Shown here one piece after another: positions 26,591 through 35,987 of a stretch of 64,000 bases of DNA; position 1 is the first letter of the stretch; the number at the start of each line of letters is the position of its first letter. This DNA comes from Planctomycetota bacterium. GTDB taxonomy: Bacteria > Planctomycetota > SZUA-567 > H5-PLA8. Under the pieces are notes generated by a model. That model was not told where the DNA came from. It saw nothing but the letters and a program-made list of their open reading frames with translations, and did no database searches. The DNA lies in assembly GCA_027493525.1 (NCBI GenBank), contig JAOSKN010000003.1, positions 558,001 to 622,000 on the forward strand, given 5' to 3'. Both the position numbers and the translations under genes were made by a program.

Positions 26591-29500
26591 TCATGAAAGA
26601 TACCGCCGCAGCTTCTTCAGCAGCTCGTTGGGCGAGACGGGTTTTTCGATGAAGGGAGTGCCGGGATCCAGCACGCCGTGGTGCACGATGGCGTTGTCGG
26701 TGTAGCCGGACATGTAGATTACCTTCAGGCCGGGGCGCGCCGCCACGGCGCGTTCCGCCACTTCGCGTCCGCTGAGCTTGGGCATCACCACATCCGTCAG
26801 GATCGCGTCGATGGTCATGTCGCTCTGCCCGCAAAGCCGGACGGCCTCCTCGGGATCGCCCGTGTCCAGCACGCGGTAACCGCCTTCTTCCAGGATCGTG
26901 CGAAGCAGCTCGCGAACGCCTTCTTCGTCCTCTACGACCAGGATCGTTCCCGTCCCGGTGGTGACCGCCTCCTCGGGCTCGGACTCGGGTTCTCCGGCTG
27001 ACGAGGCGGCTTCCTCCGCTCGGGGCAGGTAGACCTTGAACGTCGTGCCTTTTCCAAGTTCACTATAAACCCAGATGTCCCCGCCGCTTTGCTTGACGAT
27101 CCCGAAAACCGTGGCGAGCCCCAGCCCGGTGCCCTTCCCGGGCGCCTTCGTGGTGAAGAACGGCTCGAAGATGCGGGCGCGCGTGGCCGCGTCCATGCCG
27201 CTTCCGGTGTCGGTCACGGCAAGCATCGTATGGGGACCGGGAAGCGCCCCTGCGTGCGAGCGGGTATAACTCTCGTCGAGGTGGACGTTGGCGGTCTCGA
27301 GCGTCAGTTTTCCGCCCCTGGGCATGGCGTCCCTCGCGTTGACGGCCAGGTTCATGACGACCTGCTCCATCTGCCCCGGATCGACCTTCACGGCATACAG
27401 GCCCGAGCGCAGGTTCATGACCAAGTCGATATCCTCGCCCAGGAGCCGCCGGAGCATTTCGTCCATGCGTCGCACGATCCCGTTGAGGTCCAGCACTTCC
27501 GGTCGCAGCACCTGCTTGCGGCTGAAGGCCAGGAGTTGGCGCGTAAGGGCCGCCGCGCGATCCCCTGCCTGCCCGATATGCTCAAGCTGCTTGCGCAGCG
27601 CCTCGTCGCCTGCGGCGCGGTCGAGCGCCAACCTGCTATAGCCGTTGATGACGGTCAGCAGATTGTTGAAATCGTGCGCCACGCCGCCGGCCAACTGCCC
27701 GACCGCGCTAAGCCGCTGGGCGTGCAGGAAGCGCTCTTCCAGTTCGAGTTGCTCGGTGACATCCAGTTTGACCGCGATGTAACTGCGAATCGCGCCCGCC
27801 TCGTCGAAGACCGGCGAAATGGCGGTTTCCTCCGTATAGAACGTGCCGTTCTTGCGCCGGTTCACCATCCGGCCCTTCCAGGTTCTGCCGGCGCGGATGG
27901 TCTCCCACAGTTCACGATAATGCTCCTCATCCTGCTTCCCGCTCTTGAGGATGCGGGGGTTTCTGCCGATCAGTTCTTCGCGGCTGTACCCGGTCGAGCG
28001 TTCGCAGGCGGGATTGGCGTACTCGATGGTTCCCTGAACATCGGTAATCATGACCGCTTCGGCCAACTGATCGAGGGCCTTGGCGAGACGCTCCCGTTCG
28101 GCTTCGGCATGCTTGCGCAACCGGATATCGCGCATGAAGACCACCGCACCGGGCTTGCCCTCCGCGCGGAAAGGCACGGCGGAGACCTCCACGGAAACGG
28201 TTTCGCCGGCCAGCGTGACGACGGCCTCTTCGGCAAGTTCCGCCTCTTGCCCCGCGGCGAGCCGGCGGATGCGCTCTCGGATCGCCTCGTGAAAGGACGG
28301 GTGAAAGCGTTCCAGAATCGGCCGGCCCAGCAGATCCTGTGCCGCATCGGCCCCGAGCAACCGCAGGCACGCGGGGTTGAGGTAGGCGAAGCGGTCCTCG
28401 GCCTGGACGAAGATTGCATCGGGTGCGCCCTCAATGAACGTCCGGTACCTTTCCTCGCTGGCGCTGAGCTGTTTGTGGAATGCGTATTGCTCGGTCTGGT
28501 CCCGGAACACGAGTACCACGCCGCTCACCGCGCCCGTGCCGGAGCGGACCGGAGCTCCTGAGTCGGCAATGGGCCGCTCCGTCCCGTCCCGGGCGATCAG
28601 CAGCGTGTGGTTGGCCAGACCCACGACCTTGCCCTCGCGCAGCACCCGCTCGACGGGGCTTTCGACCATCTGGCGCGTGCGCTCGTTCACGATGCGGAAG
28701 ACCTCGGCCAGCGGCATCCCCCGCGCCTCGCGGTCGCTCCAACCGGTCAGCGCTTCCGCCACGCCATTGAGAAGCTCAACTCGCCCCTGGCCGTCGGTAA
28801 CGACAACGGCGTCGCCGATGGAGCGGAGCACCACACCGTGCCGCTCGGCGGCCTCGCGCCGTTGCGCCTCCGCCTGGTAAAGGGTCTGGTAATGTCTGCG
28901 GCGCTGGCGTTGCCAGAAGAAAAACCCGCATCCCGCCAACGCCGCGATCAGCGCGCCAAACAGCGTCAGGATGAGCACCGTCCGGAAGTGCCACGCGGCC
29001 AGGGCTTCCTCGGAATCCATTTTGCACACCACGAACCAGGGCGTGCCCGGAACCGGCCCGATGGCCGATAACACCTTCACGCCGCGATAATCCACTCCCG
29101 GCACGACGCCTTGCCGGCCCTGGACGGCCTGGACCATCGGCTTGTCGGTCTGGCTCAGCGGAAAGCGCAAGCTGAACGCCGCGTCCGGTTGAAAGCGCAA
29201 GTCATTGAGCACCAGGACTTCGTCGCTCTCGCGGCGGACCAGAAATGTCTCCAGCGTCTCGCCGGGCATGGGAGCGGATTGGATAAGTGGGAAAAGGCGG
29301 TGGGAAGCATCGATCACCAAGACCAGCGCGCCACGATTCGCCTCGCCCACTGACAGCGGTGCGACCACGGCGCACAGTGGTTCCGAGGCTCCTTCCGGCT
29401 TCATCAGATCCACGAATACCCGCTTGCGCTCGCGCAATGCGGTCTCGACCCCCCTGGAGAACTCCGGAGTTAGACTCGCCTGGCCGCTCAGGGAAAAGCG

Positions 29501-29875
29501 AGCCTGGCTGCGTTCATCCACGACGAGAATGTCGGCGTAGTCATGCTCCTGCTGGGTTTGCCGGAAGAATGACCGCAAGTCGGCAACGTCGATCGCTCCA
29601 GGGGCATCCCACAGGCGCTCCACACCTTCGACCATGAAGGGATTGTCCGCCAGCAGCCCCGCGTCCACCCATTGGTCCTTGCGCCACGCCGCGATCTGGT
29701 CGGCCTTGATTCGGGCGACCGCTTCCAGGCGCTCCTCAACCCGCTGCCTGACCGAACGTTCTTGTTCGCGGTAAAACCAATAGCCACCCGCCAGCAGAGC
29801 CAGCACCGCCAGGCACCAGCCGGCCAGCGCCCATTGGGAAAGCCGGCCCGGGGGGCCGTTCTCGGTCGATGACAT
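26591..29875 (-). CDS. Hybrid sensor histidine kinase (sensor, 3 PAS, HisKA, HATPase, receiver)
   Basis: 1,094 aa. TM1 (about 14-33) and TM2 (about 300-325, FRTVLILTLFGALIAALAGCGFFFW) bound a periplasmic Cache-like sensor. Three PAS domains follow (about 350-460, 470-590, 600-715). The HisKA H-box has GGVAHDFNN with the phosphoacceptor His at about 734. The ATPase has the N-box VMNLAVNARDAMPRGG and the G-boxes DTGSGMD and GKGTGLGLATVFGIVKQ. A receiver follows (ILVVEDEEG, TDVVMP with phosphoacceptor Asp about 1028, conserved Lys in IEKP). The HDFNN-type H-box and C-terminal receiver are typical of orphan hybrid kinases; no response regulator gene is adjacent. GGAGGAG precedes the ATG. The ligand is unknown. 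Confidence 0.93.
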   Translation of the reverse strand: MSSTENGPPGRLSQWALAGWCLAVLALLAGGYWFYREQERSVRQRVEERLEAVARIKADQIAAWRKDQWVDAGLLADNPFMVEGVERLWDAPGAIDVADLRSFFRQTQQEHDYADILVVDERSQARFSLSGQASLTPEFSRGVETALRERKRVFVDLMKPEGASEPLCAVVAPLSVGEANRGALVLVIDASHRLFPLIQSAPMPGETLETFLVRRESDEVLVLNDLRFQPDAAFSLRFPLSQTDKPMVQAVQGRQGVVPGVDYRGVKVLSAIGPVPGTPWFVVCKMDSEEALAAWHFRTVLILTLFGALIAALAGCGFFFWQRQRRRHYQTLYQAEAQRREAAERHGVVLRSIGDAVVVTDGQGRVELLNGVAEALTGWSDREARGMPLAEVFRIVNERTRQMVESPVERVLREGKVVGLANHTLLIARDGTERPIADSGAPVRSGTGAVSGVVLVFRDQTEQYAFHKQLSASEERYRTFIEGAPDAIFVQAEDRFAYLNPACLRLLGADAAQDLLGRPILERFHPSFHEAIRERIRRLAAGQEAELAEEAVVTLAGETVSVEVSAVPFRAEGKPGAVVFMRDIRLRKHAEAERERLAKALDQLAEAVMITDVQGTIEYANPACERSTGYSREELIGRNPRILKSGKQDEEHYRELWETIRAGRTWKGRMVNRRKNGTFYTEETAISPVFDEAGAIRSYIAVKLDVTEQLELEERFLHAQRLSAVGQLAGGVAHDFNNLLTVINGYSRLALDRAAGDEALRKQLEHIGQAGDRAAALTRQLLAFSRKQVLRPEVLDLNGIVRRMDEMLRRLLGEDIDLVMNLRSGLYAVKVDPGQMEQVVMNLAVNARDAMPRGGKLTLETANVHLDESYTRSHAGALPGPHTMLAVTDTGSGMDAATRARIFEPFFTTKAPGKGTGLGLATVFGIVKQSGGDIWVYSELGKGTTFKVYLPRAEEAASSAGEPESEPEEAVTTGTGTILVVEDEEGVRELLRTILEEGGYRVLDTGDPEEAVRLCGQSDMTIDAILTDVVMPKLSGREVAERAVAARPGLKVIYMSGYTDNAIVHHGVLDPGTPFIEKPVSPNELLKKLRRYLS

Positions 29876-29948
29876 GCCGCTCCTCCGGCGGAGTTCCAGG
29901 ATTTGCCGCCATACTCCGCCATGGGGTCTACCGTTACAACGCTAGAAA

Positions 29949-30004
29949 GAAACCGCGGGGCACGCGGAGAGCGCAAGATTGGAATGATAAGGGTAGGGGA
30001 CGCG
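29949..30004 (+). repeat. Interspersed repeat, family 2, copy 1
   Basis: A 56-nt element beginning gaaaccgcgg and containing gataagggta. It is roughly three-quarters identical by eye to the reverse complement of 30208-30263. Both lie in the 513-nt gap between the sensor kinase and the ceramidase-like gene, which holds no open frame I can support. Confidence 0.6.
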
Positions 30005-30118
30005 GCCTTGAGCGTGCGTCCTGACATCGAATCGAGAGACGAGGCGGCCGAACGAGCCGTAACGGGGCGAGGATACCGCAAGGCGGCCGCGAGACGCTCT
30101 AACACTACAGCGTTACAT

Positions 30119-30147
30119 GAACCGCAGAGCACGCGGCGAACGCTGAG
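30119..30147 (+). repeat. Interspersed repeat, family 2, partial copy 2
   Basis: gaaccgcagagcacgcgg-like core matching the first half of copy 1. Both are preceded by a shared cgttaca. Confidence 0.5.
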
Positions 30148-30207
30148 AAGCCTTCTTACGGGTTCAAGTCATGGCGGACGGGAATCCCCAGCGTATCCAT
30201 AAGGTAG

Positions 30208-30263
30208 CGACCCTTTACCCTTATCCTTCCTGCCTTTGTGCTCTCTGCATGCTCCGCGGTTTC
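30208..30263 (-). repeat. Interspersed repeat, family 2, copy 3 (inverted)
   Basis: Reverse complement reads gaaaccgcggagcatgc..., ending in gataagggtaaaggg. It pairs with copy 1 as an inverted repeat about 200 nt apart. Confidence 0.6.
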
Positions 30264-30388
30264 GTTTTGGCGTCGTAGGATTCGGCCCATTCCGCCCTCC
30301 GAAATCTCCGTACTTTCCGCGCGCACGCCATTTCCTCCATCCCGCGGATGGGGGAGAATAGGCAGTCTCCCATGCGGAGCGCCTCACC

Positions 30389-31705
30389 GTGTCCTCCCTC
30401 TCAACGCACTCCGTGAGTCCCATTCAAGCCGGCGCCGCGCGGGCCGTCATCACCCCGCGCCTTGGCAGTTCCATTCCCGGCTACTTCGTCGACCGCAAGG
30501 CCGAGGACGTCGAGAACGAACTGGAAGCCAAGGCGCTCGCCCTGAGGCAGGGCGAGACGACCCTCTCGTTCGTCATCTGCGACTGCATCGCGCTCTACCG
30601 CGAGACCTGCGACGAGGCCAAGCGCCTGATCGCGGCGCGTACCGGCCTGCCAGCCCAACACGTCCTGATCGCCGCCACGCATACGCACAGCGGCCCCGCG
30701 ACGGTCTCGGTTTTCCGCACCGAGGCCGACCGCGCATACCTCGCCGAGTTGCCCGGGCGCATCGCCGATGCCGTGGCGCTGGCCGTGCGCCGCCTGGAAC
30801 CCGCGCGCATCGCCTGGAGCGTTCCGCGCAGGGAAGGAATCCTGTTTAACCGGCGCTTCCGCATGAAGGACGGGCGCGTGAAGATGAACCCCGGCGTCGG
30901 CAACCCGGACGCGCTCGAACCGGTCGGCCCGGTCGATCCCGAGATCCCCACGCTCTTCGTCGAAGCCGCGGACGGCCGGCCGCTTGGCTTGCTGTCCAGC
31001 TTCGCGCTGCATTACGTTGGCGGGCCGAATACGACGCTTTCTCCGGACTACTTCGGGGTCTTCGACCGCGAGCTGGGGCGGCTCAGCGGGGCGGGGCGGG
31101 ACTTCGTCGCCATCATGGCCAACGCATGCAGCGGCGACGTGAACAACATCGATGTGCGCGGCCCGCGCCCGGAAGGCGCAATCTTCGAGCAGGCCTGCCG
31201 AGTGGGGCGCGCGGTGGCCGAAGAGGTCTTTCGCGCGTGGCGGTCGGCCGACTTCGAGACCGGCGTGCCGCTCGCCGCGCGGCAGACGGAACGGGCCTGG
31301 AAGCGCCGCGTGCCGTCTCGGGCCGACGCGGAAGTTCTCGAGCGCGAGAACGTCTCCCGGGGTCACCACGACGCCTACGCGCGCGAACGGAGACTCCTGG
31401 AAGCGTATCCGGCCGAGCACCGGACCGTCCTCCAGGCCTTCCGGATCGGCTCCGGCGCGATCGCCACGCTGCCGGGAGAGATGTTCTGCCGGCTCGGCCT
31501 CGACCTGCGCGAGGCCTCGCCCTTCAAGCCCACCGCCGTGATCGAACTGGCCAACGACTATGCGGGCTACTGCCCGACGCGCCTCGGCCACGAGCACGGC
31601 GGCTACGAGACCTGGCTCGCCCGCAGCAGCTTCCTGGAATCCGGCGCCGGCGAGGCCCTGGTGGAAGCCGATCTGAGCCTGCTGCGGGACCTCCAGCGCG
31701 CCTGA
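30389..31705 (+). CDS. Neutral/alkaline ceramidase-like protein
   Basis: 438 aa. It shows the N-terminal signature of the neutral/alkaline non-lysosomal ceramidase superfamily (AGAARAVITPRLGSSIPGYF), the zinc-binding AATHTHSGP and a second metal region (SSFALHYVGG). The catalytic module matches; the C-terminal immunoglobulin-like domain of true ceramidases is missing, as in many planctomycete homologues, so the substrate need not be ceramide. No signal peptide is seen. The start is GTG 30389 with GGAGC upstream; an ATG at 30372 is out of frame. The neighbours (DUF1080, sulfatases) suggest catabolism of complex organic matter. Confidence 0.85.
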   Translation: MSSLSTHSVSPIQAGAARAVITPRLGSSIPGYFVDRKAEDVENELEAKALALRQGETTLSFVICDCIALYRETCDEAKRLIAARTGLPAQHVLIAATHTHSGPATVSVFRTEADRAYLAELPGRIADAVALAVRRLEPARIAWSVPRREGILFNRRFRMKDGRVKMNPGVGNPDALEPVGPVDPEIPTLFVEAADGRPLGLLSSFALHYVGGPNTTLSPDYFGVFDRELGRLSGAGRDFVAIMANACSGDVNNIDVRGPRPEGAIFEQACRVGRAVAEEVFRAWRSADFETGVPLAARQTERAWKRRVPSRADAEVLERENVSRGHHDAYARERRLLEAYPAEHRTVLQAFRIGSGAIATLPGEMFCRLGLDLREASPFKPTAVIELANDYAGYCPTRLGHEHGGYETWLARSSFLESGAGEALVEADLSLLRDLQRA

Positions 31706-31804
31706 CGCCGCTCATTCGACGTTGCCGATCCTCGGATACCGCGTAGCATTTCCCACTTCACTTGGCGCCTGGGCCGTCAACGTTCATCAAGAAGGAGTGC
31801 GCGC

Positions 31805-32548
31805 ATGTCCCTCGGCTACGAAGACACCCCCCTGTTGCCTGGAGGCAAGTGGACGGTTCACGACAGCCGCAGGCCGCAGCCTCCGGTGGTCGTCCCCGGC
31901 ACGGAGTCCTCGCAGGCCGCGCCCGGGAAGCCGCCCTCGGACGCGGTGATCCTCTTCGACGGGACGAGCCTGGACGGCTGGAAGAACAAGGACGGCGGGC
32001 CGGCCCAATGGAAACTTGGCGGCGGGACCATGGAAGTCGTCCCGAAGACCGGGGACATCTGGAGCAAGCAGCAGTTCGGCGACTGCCAGTTGCACGTCGA
32101 ATGGCGCGCGCCGGCGGAACTCAAGGGGCAGAGCCAGGGGCGCGGGAACAGCGGCGTCTTCATCATGGGACGTTACGAGATCCAGGTCCTGGACTGCCAC
32201 GAGAACCCGACCTACCCCGACGGCACCACCGCGGCCATCTACGGCCAGTATCCGCCCTACGTCAACGCCTGCCGCAAGCCCGGCGAGTGGCATGTCTACG
32301 ACATCGTCTGGGTCGCCCCGCGCTTCGACGGTTCGCGCCTGGTCTCGCCCGCCTTCCTGACCGTCTTCCACAACGGCGTGCTCGTGCAGTACCATCGCAC
32401 GCTCCAGGGCCCGACCCAGCACAAGCGCCTGGCCGGCTACGCGCCGCACGAGAGCGCCGGCCCCCTGCGCCTCCAGGACCATGGCGACCTCGTGGCCTAC
32501 CGGAACATCTGGTATCGCCCGCTGGATTACTACGAAATGCTCGGCTGA
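31805..32548 (+). CDS. DUF1080 / 3-keto-disaccharide hydrolase domain protein
   Basis: 247 aa. The LFDGTSLDGWKNKDGG opening, FGDCQLHVEWRAP, NSGVFIMGRYEIQVLD, WHVYDIVW and the closing GPLRLQDHGDLVAYRNIWYRPL are the hallmarks of the DUF1080 concanavalin-like fold, abundant in Planctomycetota and Bacteroidota. Some members hydrolyse 3-keto-glycosides; activity here is inferred from family only. AAGGAG precedes the ATG. A Pro-rich linker occupies residues 18-45. No export signal is evident. Confidence 0.9.
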   Translation: MSLGYEDTPLLPGGKWTVHDSRRPQPPVVVPGTESSQAAPGKPPSDAVILFDGTSLDGWKNKDGGPAQWKLGGGTMEVVPKTGDIWSKQQFGDCQLHVEWRAPAELKGQSQGRGNSGVFIMGRYEIQVLDCHENPTYPDGTTAAIYGQYPPYVNACRKPGEWHVYDIVWVAPRFDGSRLVSPAFLTVFHNGVLVQYHRTLQGPTQHKRLAGYAPHESAGPLRLQDHGDLVAYRNIWYRPLDYYEMLG

Positions 32549-32627
32549 TATCCGAACCCCGGAAGGTTTTCGAAAGCTTGACGCGCTGCTTACACCCGAA
32601 GGCGCTCGAAACGGGATAGAATCCACC

Positions 32628-32650
32628 GGGAGGCGCGCGTCGCGCCTCCC
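32628..32650. promoter_or_regulatory. Perfect 10-bp GC hairpin just upstream of a start codon
   Basis: GGGAGGCGCG (32628-32637) pairs with CGCGCCTCCC (32641-32650) across a 3-nt loop. It ends 12 nt before ATG 32663 and abuts the likely ribosome-binding AGGCGG. No T tract follows, so a translational or RNA-stability role fits better than termination. DUF1080 ends 79 nt earlier. Confidence 0.45.
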
Positions 32651-32662
32651 AGGCGGTGCATT

Positions 32663-33151
32663 ATGGATGCGGCGGGGCCGGTCCTGATCCTGTGCGGGTT
32701 CCTCGCGGTCTTCGCGTCCTGCCTCTATCGCGAATTGAAGCGCACGCCCTGGGACCTGCTCGAAACCCTGATCATGCTGGTCGTGGTCGGCAACGTCGTG
32801 GCCGCGCCGATCGCGTACGCCATGGAGAATAGGGATCTATACGCCAGCCAGGGCGAAGGTTCGATGTTCGGATTCGCGATCGGGGGCTGCGTCTGCGGCC
32901 TGATGATGGCCGGAGGTGCGGTGTGGGTCTTTCGCCGGCTCAATCGCCTGAACGAGCGGCGGCGAAAGGTGCGCCTTGCCTATCTGGCGCTGGGCCTGCT
33001 GCTCTTTCCTTCGATCATGGCCGGCGTGATGGTGATCGGGTTGCCCTTGGCCTTGCCGGTCTGGATCGCTCTGAACCAGTTGCACAATCGCACGGAGTAT
33101 TTGCCGGATCCGGTGGATGCGAGCCCAAGTACCGCGCCGCAGAATCTGTGA
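32663..33151 (+). CDS. Small multi-pass membrane protein, unknown function
   Basis: 162 aa with four hydrophobic segments (about 6-20, 33-53, 70-90 and 105-135) separated by short charged loops (RRLNRLNERRRKVR). No catalytic motif is recognised. The gene stands alone on the plus strand and is convergent with the frameshifted gene at 33281. Confidence 0.6.
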   Translation: MDAAGPVLILCGFLAVFASCLYRELKRTPWDLLETLIMLVVVGNVVAAPIAYAMENRDLYASQGEGSMFGFAIGGCVCGLMMAGGAVWVFRRLNRLNERRRKVRLAYLALGLLLFPSIMAGVMVIGLPLALPVWIALNQLHNRTEYLPDPVDASPSTAPQNL

Positions 33152-33280
33152 CCGAGGCGCAACGAAGATCCGGGGCAAAAGGCCCTGCGCCGTGGGTCAG
33201 GAACTTCTGTGACGCGGTACTGAGAGCCGAACGCTGCGCGAAAAGGCCATGCGCAAAGGGCTGTTTGGGGAAGGCTGAAT

Positions 33281-34044
33281 TCAGGGCTTCAAGGCGCTCT
33301 GAGTCGATAGCGGGATATGGACGGGCGGCGGCGGGACAAGGCTCGACCACTCCATCGCGCAGCCGTCGATCCACGGCACGTCCGTTGCGGCGGCGTTCGC
33401 CGGCTCTTCCTCGGCCGGAGCGGCCATCGAAATGCCCTTGGGTTCGACCTGCGGCTTGGGCGGAGGCGGGGCGTCGGCCGCGGCGGGCTTCTCGACCGTG
33501 GTCTGGGGCGGCGGCGCCGGAGCGGCCTGAGGTTTCGGGGTATCCTTGTTCAGGTCTTCGCGCCAGCGCTTCTGCTTTACGTAGTCGCTGGCCTTTTCCC
33601 AGGTGAAGCCGTCCATCAGGCGCGAGACGCTGCCTTGATGGTTTTCCATGAACTTCAGCACGATGGACGGGGGCTGCTGGCGAAATTCATGATACAGCGC
33701 GAGGTACGCGATGCCGCGCTGGACCTTCTCGACCTCGCCCCCGCGGCGCTCAACGCGACGATGATCAGGCGATCGTTTAGAAACCGGCCCATGTCGCCGC
33801 GATTGTCGGACTCCCAGTCCTTGTAGCGCTTTTCCCAGTAGGTGACTTCGGCCTTCCACTGGGCTTCGGTCATGTACGTGCGCATCAGGTGATACGCAAG
33901 CCCGGGCGCATCGAGACCTCGCCAGACTTCTTCGGTCGGTGGCTGCATCAAGCGACCCGTGTTTTCTGAACCAGCAGCCAGGGAACTGGGTACGACCCCC
34001 ACCGTCGTCAGCAGCGCCACAAGGACGCACACGTGAGCCTTCAC
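33281..34044 (-). CDS. Secreted Pro-rich protein of unknown function, frameshifted as written
   Basis: The start is GTG 34044, with GGGAG upstream and an immediate signal peptide (VCVLVALLTTVGVVPSSLAAG). The frame then reads GLAYHLMRTYMTEAQWKAEVTYWEKRYKDWES...RLIIVALSAAG before entering a shadow frame. Adding one C to the plus-strand C5 run at 33738-33742 joins it to GEVEKVQRGIAYLALYHEFRQQPPSIVLKFMENHQG, which continues to the stop at 33281. The C-terminal third is Pro/Ala-rich (PQAAPAPPPQTTVEKPAAADAP). Repaired length is about 254 aa. No known domain is recognised. Confidence 0.6.
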
Positions 34045-34375
34045 GGTTAACTCCCGCTTGGAACTACCGTTAGCCAACATAGCCGCCGCACAGCATACCC
34101 CTGAAGGGTTTGCTGCACAAGGAGATGCACCTGTTCTTGAAAGCGCGTCGATCATACCTATTTTTCGTGAAGAACAACACCCCGAGCGTATAAATTTTTG
34201 GCGGATTTAAGATAAATCTTATCCCAAGCGGTCTCCTGAAAGCTGCTGGATCGAAGACGCAAGGCGTTGAACTCCCATGTATTATACGTCTTGACCCAGC
34301 ATGTCTTCGCGAGCTTAGATTTTAGGTTGGTGCGTTAAATTACACGACACTGCATGACTTTTTATTTTCAGGAAA
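34045..34375. other. AT-rich intergenic region without a recognised gene
   Basis: 331 nt, clearly more AT-rich than its surroundings, with a small palindrome (AAGAT-aa-ATCTT near 34208-34219). No open frame, repeat array or terminator with a T tract is seen. It separates a minus-strand gene from the 3' end of another minus-strand gene, so it should hold the promoter of the former. Confidence 0.5.
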
Positions 34376-35980
34376 CTACCAGCCGACCGCGCAGCCGTCT
34401 TTTCGAGGGTCGCTAGCGGCTTCCCAGACATCCTCTCCCAGCCGCCGGATCGCCTGGGCTCCGCCGAACGGCCCAAAGTCGTTGGGGACGATACTGTGCC
34501 CGCGCTGCGCCAGGTCTTGTCTGAGTTCCTCAGGATAATCCCGCTCCAGCGCCACGAAGTTCTCAGTGCGGAAATCGAAGCGCGGCGCGGCGAGCGCCTC
34601 TTGCAGGCTCAATTCGTGCAAGGCGAGGTTCACCAGCACCTGGACATGCCCCTGCGCCTGGTGGTGGCCGCCCATCACCCCGAAGGCCAGGTGCGGCTTG
34701 CCGTGGCGCATCGCGAAGCCGGGGATGATCGTATGGAACGGGCGCTTGCCCGGTTCGATCCGGTTCGGGTGCCCTTCTTTCAGCGTGAAGCAGGCGCCGC
34801 GGTTCTGGAGCATCACGCCGCTGCGGCCCGCGACCACGCCGCTCCCGAATCCCATGAAGAGGCTGTTGATCAGCGTGACCAGGTTTCCGTCCCCGTCGGC
34901 CGCGCAGAGCAACACCGTGTCCCCGTCCGGGGCGCCGGCGAGGCTCCCGCTGCGCGGGACCGCGCGGCGCTTCTCGATCGTCATCCCCGCGTGCGTGGCG
35001 AAGGTCAGGGAGAGCAGTTTCCGCAGCGGCGCGGCGTAGAACTCCGGGTCGGCCACGTGCGCCTCGCGCTCGGCGTACGCCAGCTTGACGGCTTCGAGCG
35101 TCGCGTGCGCGAGATCGCCCCAGTTCTTCTTAAGCTCCGCCAGGCCCTGGCTGGCAAGCACGTTCAGCGCGATCAGCGCGGCGATGCCCTGGCCGTTGGG
35201 AGGCAGTTCGAACACGTCCAGCCCCTGGAAGTGCGCCGAGACCGGCTCGACCCACGTGGAGCGGTGCGCGGCAAGGTCCTCGGCCGAGAAGTACCCGCCT
35301 TCGGCCTCCGCCGCGCGGACGAACTCGGCCGCCGTCTCGCCCTCGTAGTAGGCGTCGCGCCCGCCGGCCGCGATGAACTCGAAGGTTCGCGCCAGGTCGG
35401 ACTGCTTGAAGACCTGCCCGTAGGCGGGGCTCGCGCCGCCGGGCAGGAAGATCGCGCGCGCCGCGTCGTTCTGCAGCAGCACGTCCACCTTGGCGAAGTG
35501 GCCGGCGATGATTTCGCTGAGCGGGAAGCCCTCGCGCGCGTAGTGGATCGCGGGCTCGAAGAGGGCCTTCCAGGGCAGTTTGCCGTCGGCCTGATGGAGC
35601 GTCCACCAGCCGTCCACGGTGCCGGGTACGGTGACCGCCTTCCAGCCCCGCTGGGGGATGTACTTGAGGCCCACGCGGGCGAAGTCGCGCCAGGAGAGCT
35701 TTTTCGGGCAGCGCCCGGAGCCGTTCAGGCCCTTGAGCTTTGCATCCTTGGCCGACCAGTAGAGCGCGAAGACGTCGCCGCCCAGTCCGGTGCTCATCGG
35801 TTCGACCACGCAAAGCGCCGCGGCGGTCGCGAGGGCCGCGTCGATGGCGTTCCCGCCCTTGCGGAGCATGTCCAGCCCCGCCTGCGCGGCGAGGGGCTGC
35901 GACGTCGTCACGGCGCCGCGGCGGGCGAGAACGTTGCTGCGCCCGGGCCAGAATCCGGGGCGGGCGGTGCGTGTGGGCAT
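34376..35980 (-). CDS. Gamma-glutamyltransferase family protein (Ntn hydrolase)
   Basis: 534 aa. The large-subunit signature is GAVTTSQPLAAQAGLDMLRKGGNAIDAALA, with GLGGDVFALYW. The small-subunit nucleophile Thr lies in APDGDTVLLCAADGDGN, followed by a serine/glycine oxyanion segment (MGFGSGVV) and PFHTIIPGFAMR. GGT-family enzymes self-cleave before the Thr and transfer or hydrolyse gamma-glutamyl groups; some relatives act as acylases. There is no signal peptide, so a cytoplasmic location is predicted, unlike classical periplasmic GGT. Heptamer array E ends 8 nt upstream of the ATG. Confidence 0.9.
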   Translation of the reverse strand: MPTRTARPGFWPGRSNVLARRGAVTTSQPLAAQAGLDMLRKGGNAIDAALATAAALCVVEPMSTGLGGDVFALYWSAKDAKLKGLNGSGRCPKKLSWRDFARVGLKYIPQRGWKAVTVPGTVDGWWTLHQADGKLPWKALFEPAIHYAREGFPLSEIIAGHFAKVDVLLQNDAARAIFLPGGASPAYGQVFKQSDLARTFEFIAAGGRDAYYEGETAAEFVRAAEAEGGYFSAEDLAAHRSTWVEPVSAHFQGLDVFELPPNGQGIAALIALNVLASQGLAELKKNWGDLAHATLEAVKLAYAEREAHVADPEFYAAPLRKLLSLTFATHAGMTIEKRRAVPRSGSLAGAPDGDTVLLCAADGDGNLVTLINSLFMGFGSGVVAGRSGVMLQNRGACFTLKEGHPNRIEPGKRPFHTIIPGFAMRHGKPHLAFGVMGGHHQAQGHVQVLVNLALHELSLQEALAAPRFDFRTENFVALERDYPEELRQDLAQRGHSIVPNDFGPFGGAQAIRRLGEDVWEAASDPRKDGCAVGW

Positions 35981-35987
35981 GAAACGA

